In this document: one piece after another, positions 1 to 5,571 of the stretch
Layout: each line of letters opens with the position of its first letter
Numbering within the stretch: position 1 is the first letter of the stretch
Source of the DNA: Planctomycetaceae bacterium
GTDB taxonomy: Bacteria; Planctomycetota; Planctomycetia; Pirellulales; Thermoguttaceae
NCBI GenBank assembly: GCA_031256755.1
Contig: JAIRPZ010000083.1
Span: 1-6,645, forward strand
DNA: 6,645 nt
Direction of reading: 5' to 3'
Program-made: the position numbers and the translations under genes
The notes under the pieces: model-generated
What the model saw: the letters and a program-made list of their open reading frames with translations, nothing else
Database searches by the model: none
What the model was told of the DNA's origin: nothing

Positions 1-131
1 ACAGGAAAGTCCGTTTCCTGCGATTTAACCGAATGGATGCACTCGTCAAGGTACCTTTCGCGGTTATAGACCGGAATAATAACACTCACGCCGTCAGTTG
101 CCGGATTTTTTGCGGACACTTTTCTGCACAT
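1..131 (-). CDS. Glycosyltransferase family 2, N-terminal fragment (runs off left edge)
   Basis: Only the first 43 residues lie in the window; the gene continues beyond position 1. After a short polar start the peptide reads SVIIPVYNRERYLDECIHSV. This is the typical first beta strand and helix of the GT-A fold in family 2 glycosyltransferases (the nucleotide-binding 'SVIIPVYN' strand). Such enzymes move a sugar from a nucleotide-sugar to a polysaccharide, lipid or protein acceptor at the cytoplasmic face of the membrane; the acceptor here cannot be told. The ATG at 131 is the most upstream usable start, because an in-frame TGA lies about 24 bases before it. A GTG at 119 is an alternative. Neither has a clear ribosome binding site. 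The gene is divergent from the MazG-like gene. Family assignment is fairly sure, specificity unknown. Confidence 0.8.
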   Translation of the reverse strand, partial: MCRKVSAKNPATDGVSVIIPVYNRERYLDECIHSVKSQETDFP

Positions 132-211
132 AAAGCCGTTAACGAACCGCCGTCAACAGCAAAACGGATAAGTTACCATTTTACTCCCCCGGTGTCAAGA
201 GGTTCGGTGCA

Positions 212-247
212 GGCGGAGCAGACAGATACACGCTCCGCCGTTTTTTT
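212..247 (+). terminator. Intrinsic terminator hairpin without an upstream gene
   Basis: An 8-bp perfect GC-rich stem (212-219 GGCGGAGC with 232-239 GCTCCGCC) encloses a 12-base loop. One G follows, then seven T (241-247). This is a textbook Rho-independent terminator reading on the plus strand; the minus strand has no T run after the stem. No plus-strand gene lies upstream of it in the window, and the MazG-like gene starts 63 bases downstream. It may therefore end a small RNA, act as an attenuator in the MazG leader, or block transcription coming from the left. Which of these applies cannot be decided from sequence alone. Confidence 0.7.
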
Positions 248-251
248 GTAC

Positions 252-283
252 AATACCGGCTTTCCGTCATTGTTTCCGGTATT
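252..283 (+). other. Second stem-loop in the leader of the MazG-like gene
   Basis: AATACCGG (252-259) pairs perfectly with CCGGTATT (276-283) around a 16-base loop. The hairpin lies between the terminator at 212-247 and the start codon at 311. No T run follows, so it is not a terminator itself. It could be a leader structure, a protein-binding site or chance. Confidence 0.4.
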
Positions 284-310
284 TCCCTTCCGCCGCAGCA
301 TTATTGATTG

Positions 311-619
311 ATGAGCGATATTTCCCTGAAAGATTTGCAATCCCTGATCCGCAAAATGTATTACGAAAAAGATGCGGCAAGAGGAGCCGAAGCCACGTTT
401 CTCTGGCTGATGGAAGAAGTCGGCGAATTGGCAGCAGCCCTCCGCAGCGGCTCACCGGAAGAACTTCGCAGCGAATTCGCCGATGTTCTGGCATGGCTTA
501 TCACAATTGCCAACATTAAAGATGTGGATTTAACGGCAGCCGTTGCAGAAAAATACGGCACCGGCTGCCCCGGCTGCGGTCAATTCATCTGTCAATGTCC
601 CGACAGCGAAAAACCGTAA
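311..619 (+). CDS. MazG-like nucleotide pyrophosphohydrolase with cysteine tail
   Basis: A 102-residue all-alpha protein with the MazG-type metal-binding pattern: EE at 35-36 and E39 in 'WLMEEVGEL', then E55 and D58 in 'EFADVL'. Enzymes of this fold hydrolyse nucleoside triphosphates to monophosphate and pyrophosphate using Mg2+. Small single-domain versions act as house-cleaning enzymes for aberrant nucleotides. The length fits a minimal MazG-like domain, not the two-domain E. coli MazG. The C-terminus carries four cysteines (C86, C89, C94, C96) in CPGCGQFICQC, a possible metal site outside the catalytic core. The ATG at 311 is preferred; the TTG immediately before it would add one residue. 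No Shine-Dalgarno is visible. The gene is convergent with the membrane-protein gene, only 10 bases apart. Cellular substrate unknown. Confidence 0.85.
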   Translation: MSDISLKDLQSLIRKMYYEKDAARGAEATFLWLMEEVGELAAALRSGSPEELRSEFADVLAWLITIANIKDVDLTAAVAEKYGTGCPGCGQFICQCPDSEKP

Positions 620-629
620 TGCTGCCGTT

Positions 630-941
630 TCACGCCTTATAAAAAAGGATAAATCCGACCGCAGGAATTCCGAAAAGCCACAAAGCCGGTTTCAGCAGGC
701 AAAAAAGGAAAATGACCGGTATCGCAATCCAGCCCCACCACGGAATCTTCTTGAGATCAGCCCATGCCAGCCAAAGAAGAAAAAGCAACGGTCCGTAACG
801 GAGAACCGCATTGGCACGGTTGTACGAAAAATGATCCGGATCATAAAACCACGACAGCATCACCACCACGACCGCTGCCATGGCTGCCGTTGATAATATG
901 CCCAAACGCGTCCGCAGAGAAAGTTTGAACCAAAATCCCAT
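630..941 (-). CDS. Small multi-pass membrane protein of unknown function
   Basis: A 103-residue hydrophobic protein that I do not recognise as a named family. Likely membrane segments lie at residues 13-32, 48-62, 69-83 and 84-101. A basic N-terminus (K6, R10, R12) suggests a cytoplasmic start. Two short polar stretches link the helices: FYDPDHFSYNRAN after the first, and DLKKIPWW after the second. No catalytic or metal-binding motif is seen. The ATG at 941 has a GGAGG nine bases upstream (951-955), one of the few good ribosome binding sites in the window. The gene starts 24 bases after the end of the flavoprotein gene on the same strand, so the two are probably co-transcribed. Whether they work together is unknown. 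That it is a real gene is supported by the coherent helix pattern, the RBS and the spacing. Confidence 0.7.
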   Translation of the reverse strand: MGFWFKLSLRTRLGILSTAAMAAVVVVMLSWFYDPDHFSYNRANAVLRYGPLLFLLWLAWADLKKIPWWGWIAIPVIFLFCLLKPALWLFGIPAVGFILFYKA

Positions 942-965
942 TTCCTTTCGCCTCCGTTATCTCCG

Positions 966-1802
966 TTAATAATCTTCCGGCAGTTGTTTCATCTGTTGAA
1001 GCGTGAAAACAGGACCTTCCTTGCAGACGTAAACCGATCCGCAGTTGCAGCGTCCGCATTTGCCGAGACCGCACTTCATCCGGTTTTCCAAACTCGTATA
1101 AATGTTCTCGTCGCGGACACCGGCTTCGGCAAGCACCGGCAGGGAAAATTTAATCATCACCGGCGGTCCGACCACCAACGCCGCCGCATTCGCCGCATTG
1201 AATTTGGCCTCTTTCAGCACTGCCGGTACAAAACCGATTTTGCCTTTCCAATCCGCCGTTTCGCCGCCCGGATCGACCGTCTGCAACACGTCAACATCCG
1301 GGTATTCCGTCCATTTTGCCAAATCAGCACGGAACACCAGATCGCCGACCGTTCTCGCTCCGTAAACAATCGAAATCCTGCCGTACTTCTCGCGGTTTTC
1401 GAGGACGTACCAAATCGCACACCGGATCGGCGGCATCGCAATTCCGCCGCCGACAAAAACAAGGTCTTTCCCTTCCCAGTCCTTCACCGGATAAGCATTG
1501 CCGTAAGGTCCCCGAAAACCGATGGTGTCGCCGGGAACAACCCGCCACATGGCTTCGGTCACTCGGCCGGTTTTGCGGAAACAGAACTCAAAATAGTCCT
1601 TCCAGTTCGAAGACGAACAAATGTTGAAAACCGATTCGCCGTAGCCGAAAACGCTGTACAAACCGAATTGTCCGACGTTAAAGGAAAAGTTTTTCTGTTT
1701 TTCTGCGTCTTTGAATCGGATTTTCACCGACTTTACGTCAGCGGTATGCTGCGTAACATCAAGAACGTCCATCAAATCGGGCTGGTAAATGTTTTCAGTC
1801 AT
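966..1802 (-). CDS. FAD/NAD(P)-binding [2Fe-2S] electron-transfer subunit (hydrogenase-gamma/AsrB type)
   Basis: A 278-residue protein of the ferredoxin-NADP+ reductase fold. Residues 1-100 form the flavin-binding barrel. The FAD loop is 'FNICSSS' at 59-65, where related enzymes have an R-x-Y-S type motif. The NAD(P) domain follows, with GGGIAMPPIR at 118-127 and a VVGPP strand end at 210-214. The C-terminus carries C244, C249, C252 and C260 (C-x4-C-x2-C-x7-C), which bind a [2Fe-2S] cluster as in PyrK-like and hydrogenase-gamma proteins, followed by KEGPVFT. C254 is an additional cysteine in the loop. Relatives (sulfhydrogenase gamma, anaerobic sulfite reductase AsrB) pass electrons between NAD(P)H and a partner catalytic subunit in the cytoplasm. 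The usual iron-sulfur beta and hydrogenase subunits are not next to it here. The ATG at 1802 lacks a Shine-Dalgarno. Family is sure, exact partner unknown. Confidence 0.88.
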   Translation of the reverse strand: MTENIYQPDLMDVLDVTQHTADVKSVKIRFKDAEKQKNFSFNVGQFGLYSVFGYGESVFNICSSSNWKDYFEFCFRKTGRVTEAMWRVVPGDTIGFRGPYGNAYPVKDWEGKDLVFVGGGIAMPPIRCAIWYVLENREKYGRISIVYGARTVGDLVFRADLAKWTEYPDVDVLQTVDPGGETADWKGKIGFVPAVLKEAKFNAANAAALVVGPPVMIKFSLPVLAEAGVRDENIYTSLENRMKCGLGKCGRCNCGSVYVCKEGPVFTLQQMKQLPEDY

Positions 1803-1910
1803 TGTGAAGTGAAGAAATCGTACAGAAGTACCGCACTGACCGTTTTTCTATCATATTTCGGAACACCCGGCAAGGGGGCAGCAGGCGGCAGACAAAACCG
1901 GACAAATACC
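1803..1910 (-). promoter_or_regulatory. Gap upstream of the flavoprotein gene with a weak -10-like element
   Basis: The 108 bases between the P-type ATPase stop and the flavoprotein start hold no gene. TATGAT at 1855-1850 (minus strand) matches the -10 consensus at five of six positions, but no convincing -35 lies at the right distance. There is no clear terminator after the ATPase gene. The flavoprotein/membrane-protein pair may have its own promoter here or be read through from the ATPase. Confidence 0.3.
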
Positions 1911-3917
1911 TTACCCCTTCACCCGCAGCAGCAGGGAAGCGTTCATCACCACAAGAAGCGAACCGGCATTGTGAACCAGCGCACCTAAAACCGGTCCCAG
2001 AATCCCCGCCGCCGCAAGAAAAACCGCCGCCGCATTGATGCTCATCGACAAAATAATATTCCCGAAAATCGTCCGCCTCGTCTTGACCGCAAGAGAAATC
2101 AAAAACGGCAGACGCGAAAGATTGTCCCCCATCAGCACCACATCCGCCGCATTGACCGTAAAATCACTCCCCGCTTTGCCCATCGCAATGCCCACATCCG
2201 CCGCCTTCAGTGCCGGCGCATCGTTCAGTCCGTCGCCGACCATCGCTGTTTTCACCGGCAACGTTGCCGGCACCGGCAAATGTTTTCCCCTTTTGATTTC
2301 TTCGAGCAGCGTCACTTTGTCCGCCGGCAGTAATCCGGCATGTCCCCGCAAAATGCCGGTTGCCCGCACGATTTGCTCCGCCGCCGCCCGGTTGTCGCCG
2401 GTCAGCAAAACCGTCGTCAGCCCCAAACCGTGAATCCGCCTGACCACCTCCGCCGCCTCTTCCCGCAGCGTGTCCGTCAACGTCAGCAAACCGATAACCC
2501 GCCGCTCCGCCGCCAGCCATATCACCGTTCCCGCAAAAGTTTCCCGCGGCGGCACGCCGGACGGCAGCGGCACTTGAAACTGTTCCAGAAGTGCCGCGTT
2601 GCCGGCAAGAATTGGCTGTCCGTTCAACCTTGCCGAAATCCCCTTGCCCGGATACATCTCAAAATCCTCCGCCGGCAGCAGCGAAATGTTCCGTTCCGCC
2701 GCCGCCTCAACAATACATTTCGCCAGCGGATGTTCCGACCATTTTTCCGCCGATGCCGCCAGCGCAAGCAGTTGTGCTTCCTCATTATCCGGTGCAAAGG
2801 ATATGATGTCCGCCAGTTTCGGCTTGCCGTAAGTCAGTGTGCCGGTCTTGTCAAAGGCCGCAACGTTCACCGCCGCCAGTTGTTCCAGTGCTTCGCCGTT
2901 CCGTATGAGAACGCCGCGGCGGGAAGCGTTGCCGATGGCGGCAATGACCGCTGTCGGCGTTGCCAGCACCAGCGAGCAGGGACAGAAAACTACCAGAATC
3001 GTCACCGCCCGCCGGAAGGATTCTTCCCCCGTATTGCCCAAAACCGCAAGAGAAACCGCACCGGTCAGTACCGCCGTCAGCAGTGCTGCCGGAACCAAAA
3101 ACGCCGCCCAGCGGTCTGCCGTCCGTTCAAGCGGCGATTTCTTCGATTCCGCTTCTTTCAGCAGACGGAACATTCCGGCAAGAGACGAATCTTCTCCGGT
3201 GCCGGCGGCACGCATCGTGAATGAACCGAATTGGTTGAGGGTGCCGCCGAAGACGGTGTCGCCCGGTGATTTGTCTGCCGGCATGGATTCGCCGGTCAGC
3301 AGTGATTGGTCGACCGAAGTGTGACCGGTCAGTATTTCGCCGTCCGCCGGAACGGTTTCCCCCGGCAAAACCCGCAGAATATCTCCGCTGCGGATTTCGG
3401 AAACAGGAATCAGCGTTTCCGTTTCTTTGTCGGGACAATTCGGGCAGCCGCCTTCCACGTGACGTGCGGTTTGCGGAGCCAGCCGGAGCAGCGATTCAAT
3501 GCCGGAACGTGCTTTGGCAATGGTCCGTTCTTCGAGAAAATGTCCGAGAGCCATGATGAAAGCGACTTCTCCTCCGGCAAAGAGATAACTGTGTCCGTGC
3601 TGTCCGGTGCCGGAGGGTTCGGGAAAGAGCAGATAGGCGATGACGGTGGAAATCATTGCGGTACTGATGAGGACTTCGACGGAGATTTTTAATTGCCGGA
3701 GGGATTTGGCGGCTTCCCAAACGATGGGTGTGCCGGACAGAAGCAGGGCGAGCCATGCCGGTTCAAACGGGAGGATGTGAAAGAAACCGGCGGCGAGGGC
3801 GAGACCGGACAGGGCAATCAAACAGGGTTCTGCCTTTTCGTAGCAACTGTTTTCTTTTTGCGGACATCCGCATGCGTTTCCGTTGTCCTTGCGGACTTTG
3901 CAGCAGGGTTCGGTCAT
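1911..3917 (-). CDS. Heavy-metal transporting P1B-type ATPase (CPC type, no HMA domain)
   Basis: A 668-residue membrane pump that uses ATP to move a soft metal ion across the inner membrane. Motifs in order: actuator TGES at 208-211, membrane CPC metal site at 312-314, phosphorylation site DKTGTLT with D356, the P1B 'HP' pair at 396-397, TGDN at 506-509 and GDGLND at 561-566. About eight membrane helices fit the sequence. The usual N-terminal HMA domain is absent. Instead the first 32 residues carry six cysteines (5, 6, 16, 18, 25, 32), and the actuator domain holds a CPNCP loop at 158-162. Metal specificity is not obvious: the penultimate helix has an Asn (N628) roughly where Zn pumps have Lys, and the last helix reads HNAGS (649-653), matching neither the Zn/Cd nor the Cu signature. 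The ATG at 3917 has no Shine-Dalgarno. The upstream region carries phased boxes and a hairpin that could regulate it. Confidence 0.93.
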   Translation of the reverse strand: MTEPCCKVRKDNGNACGCPQKENSCYEKAEPCLIALSGLALAAGFFHILPFEPAWLALLLSGTPIVWEAAKSLRQLKISVEVLISTAMISTVIAYLLFPEPSGTGQHGHSYLFAGGEVAFIMALGHFLEERTIAKARSGIESLLRLAPQTARHVEGGCPNCPDKETETLIPVSEIRSGDILRVLPGETVPADGEILTGHTSVDQSLLTGESMPADKSPGDTVFGGTLNQFGSFTMRAAGTGEDSSLAGMFRLLKEAESKKSPLERTADRWAAFLVPAALLTAVLTGAVSLAVLGNTGEESFRRAVTILVVFCPCSLVLATPTAVIAAIGNASRRGVLIRNGEALEQLAAVNVAAFDKTGTLTYGKPKLADIISFAPDNEEAQLLALAASAEKWSEHPLAKCIVEAAAERNISLLPAEDFEMYPGKGISARLNGQPILAGNAALLEQFQVPLPSGVPPRETFAGTVIWLAAERRVIGLLTLTDTLREEAAEVVRRIHGLGLTTVLLTGDNRAAAEQIVRATGILRGHAGLLPADKVTLLEEIKRGKHLPVPATLPVKTAMVGDGLNDAPALKAADVGIAMGKAGSDFTVNAADVVLMGDNLSRLPFLISLAVKTRRTIFGNIILSMSINAAAVFLAAAGILGPVLGALVHNAGSLLVVMNASLLLRVKG

Positions 3918-3955
3918 ATTCGGGCGGGGAAAAGGGAGAACCGGGTTTGTTCACT

Positions 3956-3996
3956 GACGGCAGTCCGCAGATTGCGTCAATCCGTCTTCTGCCGTC
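3956..3996 (-). promoter_or_regulatory. Nested hairpin in the leader of the P-type ATPase gene
   Basis: GACGGCAG (3956-3963) pairs perfectly with CTGCCGTC (3989-3996). Inside it a second small stem, GATTG-CGT-CAATC (3970-3982), can form. The structure ends about 39 bases before the ATPase start codon. No T run follows on either strand, so it is not an intrinsic terminator. A GATAAT element just upstream (4008-4003, minus strand) matches the -10 consensus at five of six positions and would place transcript starts near the first base of the hairpin. No good -35 accompanies it. A role as RNA leader or operator is inference. Confidence 0.45.
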
Positions 3997-4003
3997 TGGC
4001 TGA

Positions 4004-4017
4004 TTATCCGTTATCCG
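4004..4017. repeat. Two tandem copies of TTATCCG
   Basis: The 7-bp unit TTATCCG occurs twice in direct tandem (4004-4010 and 4011-4017). On the minus strand it covers the GATAAT element that is the best -10 candidate for the ATPase gene. Two short copies could arise by chance. Confidence 0.4.
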
Positions 4018-4037
4018 TTCTCAATAAATTCTTTCAC

Positions 4038-4089
4038 AAACGGTTCATTGTCATCTAAAAACGGCTCATTTCTGATTAGAAACGGTTCA
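4038..4089. promoter_or_regulatory. Three 10-bp direct repeats at exact 21-bp period (candidate operator array)
   Basis: The box AAACGGTTCA occurs at 4038-4047 and 4080-4089, and with one change (AAACGGCTCA) at 4059-4068. Start-to-start distances are 21 and 21 bases, i.e. two helical turns, so all three boxes face the same side of the DNA. On the minus strand, the sense of the ATPase gene, the box reads TGAACCGTTT. The array lies about 120-170 bp upstream of the ATPase start codon and about 30 bp upstream of the candidate -10, where an activator or repressor would bind. The 11-bp spacers are not conserved. The regulator is unknown and none is encoded in the window. Confidence 0.6.
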
Positions 4090-4140
4090 AACAGGAAAGA
4101 TTATGATTTGTTTTTCCGTGCTGTCAAGCGGGGAAGAGAG

Positions 4141-4201
4141 AAAAAGACGGCAGGGGATATTGGAGACGGCAGCAAGAAAAAGAATTCCCCTTCTGCCGTC
4201 T
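4141..4201 (-). terminator. Probable intrinsic terminator of the MoxR gene
   Basis: On the minus strand, AGACGGCA (4201-4194) and GGGG (4190-4187) can pair with CCCC (4156-4153) and TGCCGTCT (4152-4145), with a three-base bulge. TTTTT (4145-4141) follows, the first T being the last stem base. The loop is long, and a competing inner copy of the same arm (4172-4164) offers an alternative, shorter stem. It lies about 50 bases after the MoxR stop codon, the expected place for a terminator. Confidence 0.5.
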
Positions 4202-4246
4202 GCAATCTGCTGTCTGCCGTCTTCCTTCCCCCTCTTCTGCCGTTTG
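4145..4246. repeat. Cluster of GACGGCAG / CTGCCGTC repeats
   Basis: In the gene-free stretch 3918-4247 the 8-mer GACGGCAG occurs at 3956, 4146 and 4165, and its reverse complement CTGCCGTC at 3989, 4193 and 4214. A near copy lies at 4237-4244. The 13-mer CTTCTGCCGTCTG is identical at 3986-3998 and 4190-4202. Copies face both ways, so several alternative hairpins are possible. This is denser than chance and resembles a REP-like or decayed low-complexity repeat. No transposase is near. Confidence 0.55.
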
Positions 4247-4247
4247 T

Positions 4248-5312
4248 TTACGCCGGTTTCTCAAACTTGTCGATTTTCGGAGTCGGGATTTCTTTGATGA
4301 GTTTGGCGATGATGTCTTCATTGGACATTCCTTCGGCTTGTGCCTGAAAATTGGTGCTGATTCTATGCCGCAGCACCGGCACGGCACAAGCCCTGATGTC
4401 ATCAACCGACACCGAAAAACGTCCGTCCATTGCCGCCTGCGCCTTGCCGCCGTGAATCAGATACTGACCGGCACGCGGTCCTGCTCCCCAGTCAACCAAC
4501 TCCCTCACAAACTTCGGAGCGGACTCGTCTTTCGGACGCGTTGCCCGGACCAAACGGGCTGCATATTGAATAATGTACTGACTGACCGCAATACTGCCGA
4601 CCAGTTTTTGCAGATTCACAATCAATTTGCCGGACATAATTTTTCGGATTTCCGGCTTTTCTCCCCGCGTCGTCGTTGCCAATATCCGTTCCTCTTCTTC
4701 CAGCGAGGGGTAGTCGATTCTGATATTGAACATGAACCGGTCAAGTTGCGCTTCCGGCAGCGGATACGTCCCTTCCTGTTCAATCGGGTTCTGCGTGGCA
4801 ATCGTAAAAAACGGATCGGGCAGTTGATACGTTGTTTGTCCGACAGTGACTTCCCGTTCCTGCATAGCCTGGAGCAGAGCGGCTTGCGTTTTCGGCGGTG
4901 TGCGGTTGATTTCGTCCGCAAGCAGAATGTTCGTAAAGACGGGTCCTTCCACGAACCGGAAGTTCCGCCGTCCGTTTTCGTCTTCATCCAGAACGGACGT
5001 GCCGGTGATGTCGCTCGGCATTAAATCCGGCGTAAATTGAATCCGTTTGAACTGGATGTCGAGGATTTGGGCTATCGAACTGACCATCAGGGTCTTTGCC
5101 AAACCCGGAACGCCTTCAAGAAGACAATGTCCCCTTGTGAAAACGGCGGCGAGAATTTGCCGGACGACGGGCGTTTGACCGACAATGATTTTGCCGAGTT
5201 CTTCCTGCATCAGGTTGCAGTGCTGCCCGAATTCCTGCAAAATATCGCCGAGATTCCGGGACTTGGCGGAAGCCGGAGAAGGGGGGTGGGGTTGCGGCGG
5301 AACATTACTCAT
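4248..5312 (-). CDS. MoxR-family AAA+ ATPase
   Basis: A 354-residue cytoplasmic ATPase of the MoxR (AAA_3) family. From the chosen start the motifs are: Walker A GVPGLAKT (67-74), Walker B ILLADE (129-134), sensor 1 in TQNPIEQEGTYPLPEAQLDR (173-192), which ends in the conserved LDRF arginine, and sensor 2 GPRAG (278-282). The C-terminal part (roughly 240-354) is the helical lid. MoxR proteins act as chaperones that help assemble or activate complexes, usually with DUF58 and von Willebrand factor A proteins encoded next to them. No such partner is beside this gene. Starts at 5342 and 5324 are also in frame and would add 10 or 4 residues. I prefer the ATG at 5312 because a consensus -10 box (5328-5323) overlaps the longer versions. 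The N-terminus is proline-rich (residues 5-13). Family is sure; the target is unknown. Confidence 0.92.
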   Translation of the reverse strand: MSNVPPQPHPPSPASAKSRNLGDILQEFGQHCNLMQEELGKIIVGQTPVVRQILAAVFTRGHCLLEGVPGLAKTLMVSSIAQILDIQFKRIQFTPDLMPSDITGTSVLDEDENGRRNFRFVEGPVFTNILLADEINRTPPKTQAALLQAMQEREVTVGQTTYQLPDPFFTIATQNPIEQEGTYPLPEAQLDRFMFNIRIDYPSLEEEERILATTTRGEKPEIRKIMSGKLIVNLQKLVGSIAVSQYIIQYAARLVRATRPKDESAPKFVRELVDWGAGPRAGQYLIHGGKAQAAMDGRFSVSVDDIRACAVPVLRHRISTNFQAQAEGMSNEDIIAKLIKEIPTPKIDKFEKPA

Positions 5313-5322
5313 AACGGGCGGC

Positions 5323-5331
5323 ATTATATCA
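5323..5331 (-). promoter_or_regulatory. Extended -10 promoter element for the MoxR gene
   Basis: On the minus strand the sequence TGATATAAT (5331-5323) is a perfect extended -10 element (TGnTATAAT). No good -35 hexamer lies upstream, which extended -10 promoters can do without. Transcription would start near 5316, only a few bases before the ATG at 5312, implying a leaderless or nearly leaderless mRNA. If so, the in-frame ATGs at 5342 and 5324 are not used. Confidence 0.5.
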
Positions 5332-5480
5332 CAAATCTGCAACGATCCCAGCCGTTCCGCCTATGTCCGCACGTCACCTGCAAAATCGGTTTTTGCTGTA
5401 AAATATTGTGAAAACACATTCCTCTATTGCCTAATGTCTATGAATTTGGGACTTTGCAGGGGACGCGGCGGGAACGGTGC

Positions 5481-5508
5481 TTGTAATTATTTCAGAGCTC
5501 AGTATAAT
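5481..5508 (+). promoter_or_regulatory. Sigma-70-type promoter for the DUF1559 gene
   Basis: TTGTAA (5481-5486) and a perfect TATAAT (5503-5508) are separated by 16 bp on the plus strand. The expected transcript start is near 5515, giving an untranslated leader of about 57 bases before the ATG at 5572. This is the most consensus-like promoter in the window. Confidence 0.6.
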
Positions 5509-5557
5509 AATGACGATATCAGTGTCCGCGACGCAGTTGTTGTGGACAATATTTTAC

Positions 5558-5564
5558 AAAGGAG
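5558..5564 (+). promoter_or_regulatory. Strong Shine-Dalgarno that fixes the DUF1559 start
   Basis: AAAGGAG lies seven bases ahead of the ATG at 5572, which is ideal spacing. Most other genes in the window lack such a site. It shows that translation starts upstream of the poly-G tract, not at the prepilin signal itself. Confidence 0.75.
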
Positions 5565-5571
5565 AACAGTT

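Noticed and set aside
137..144. CGTTAACG palindrome near the glycosyltransferase start
   Set aside because: An isolated 8-bp palindrome with no repeat or promoter context; likely chance.
33..311. Plus-strand open frame of 92 codons at the left edge
   Set aside because: It overlaps the glycosyltransferase start on the other strand and runs through the terminator hairpin and its T run; no protein motif.
984..1988. Long plus-strand open frame (334 codons) opposite the flavoprotein gene
   Set aside because: It is antisense to a clear reductase with intact motifs; its composition is Arg/Phe/His-rich and shows no domain. It is a shadow of the real gene.
2340..3224. Plus-strand open frame of 294 codons opposite the P-type ATPase
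   Set aside because: It is extremely rich in Arg and Gln with no recognisable motif and lies inside the well-supported ATPase gene on the other strand.
4038..4089. CRISPR-like array
   Set aside because: Only three repeats of 10 bp with 11-bp spacers; far too short for CRISPR repeats and spacers, and no cas genes are present. An operator array fits better.
4338..5024. Plus-strand open frame of 228 codons opposite the MoxR gene
   Set aside because: It is antisense to a MoxR gene with all AAA+ motifs, with no RBS and no domain.
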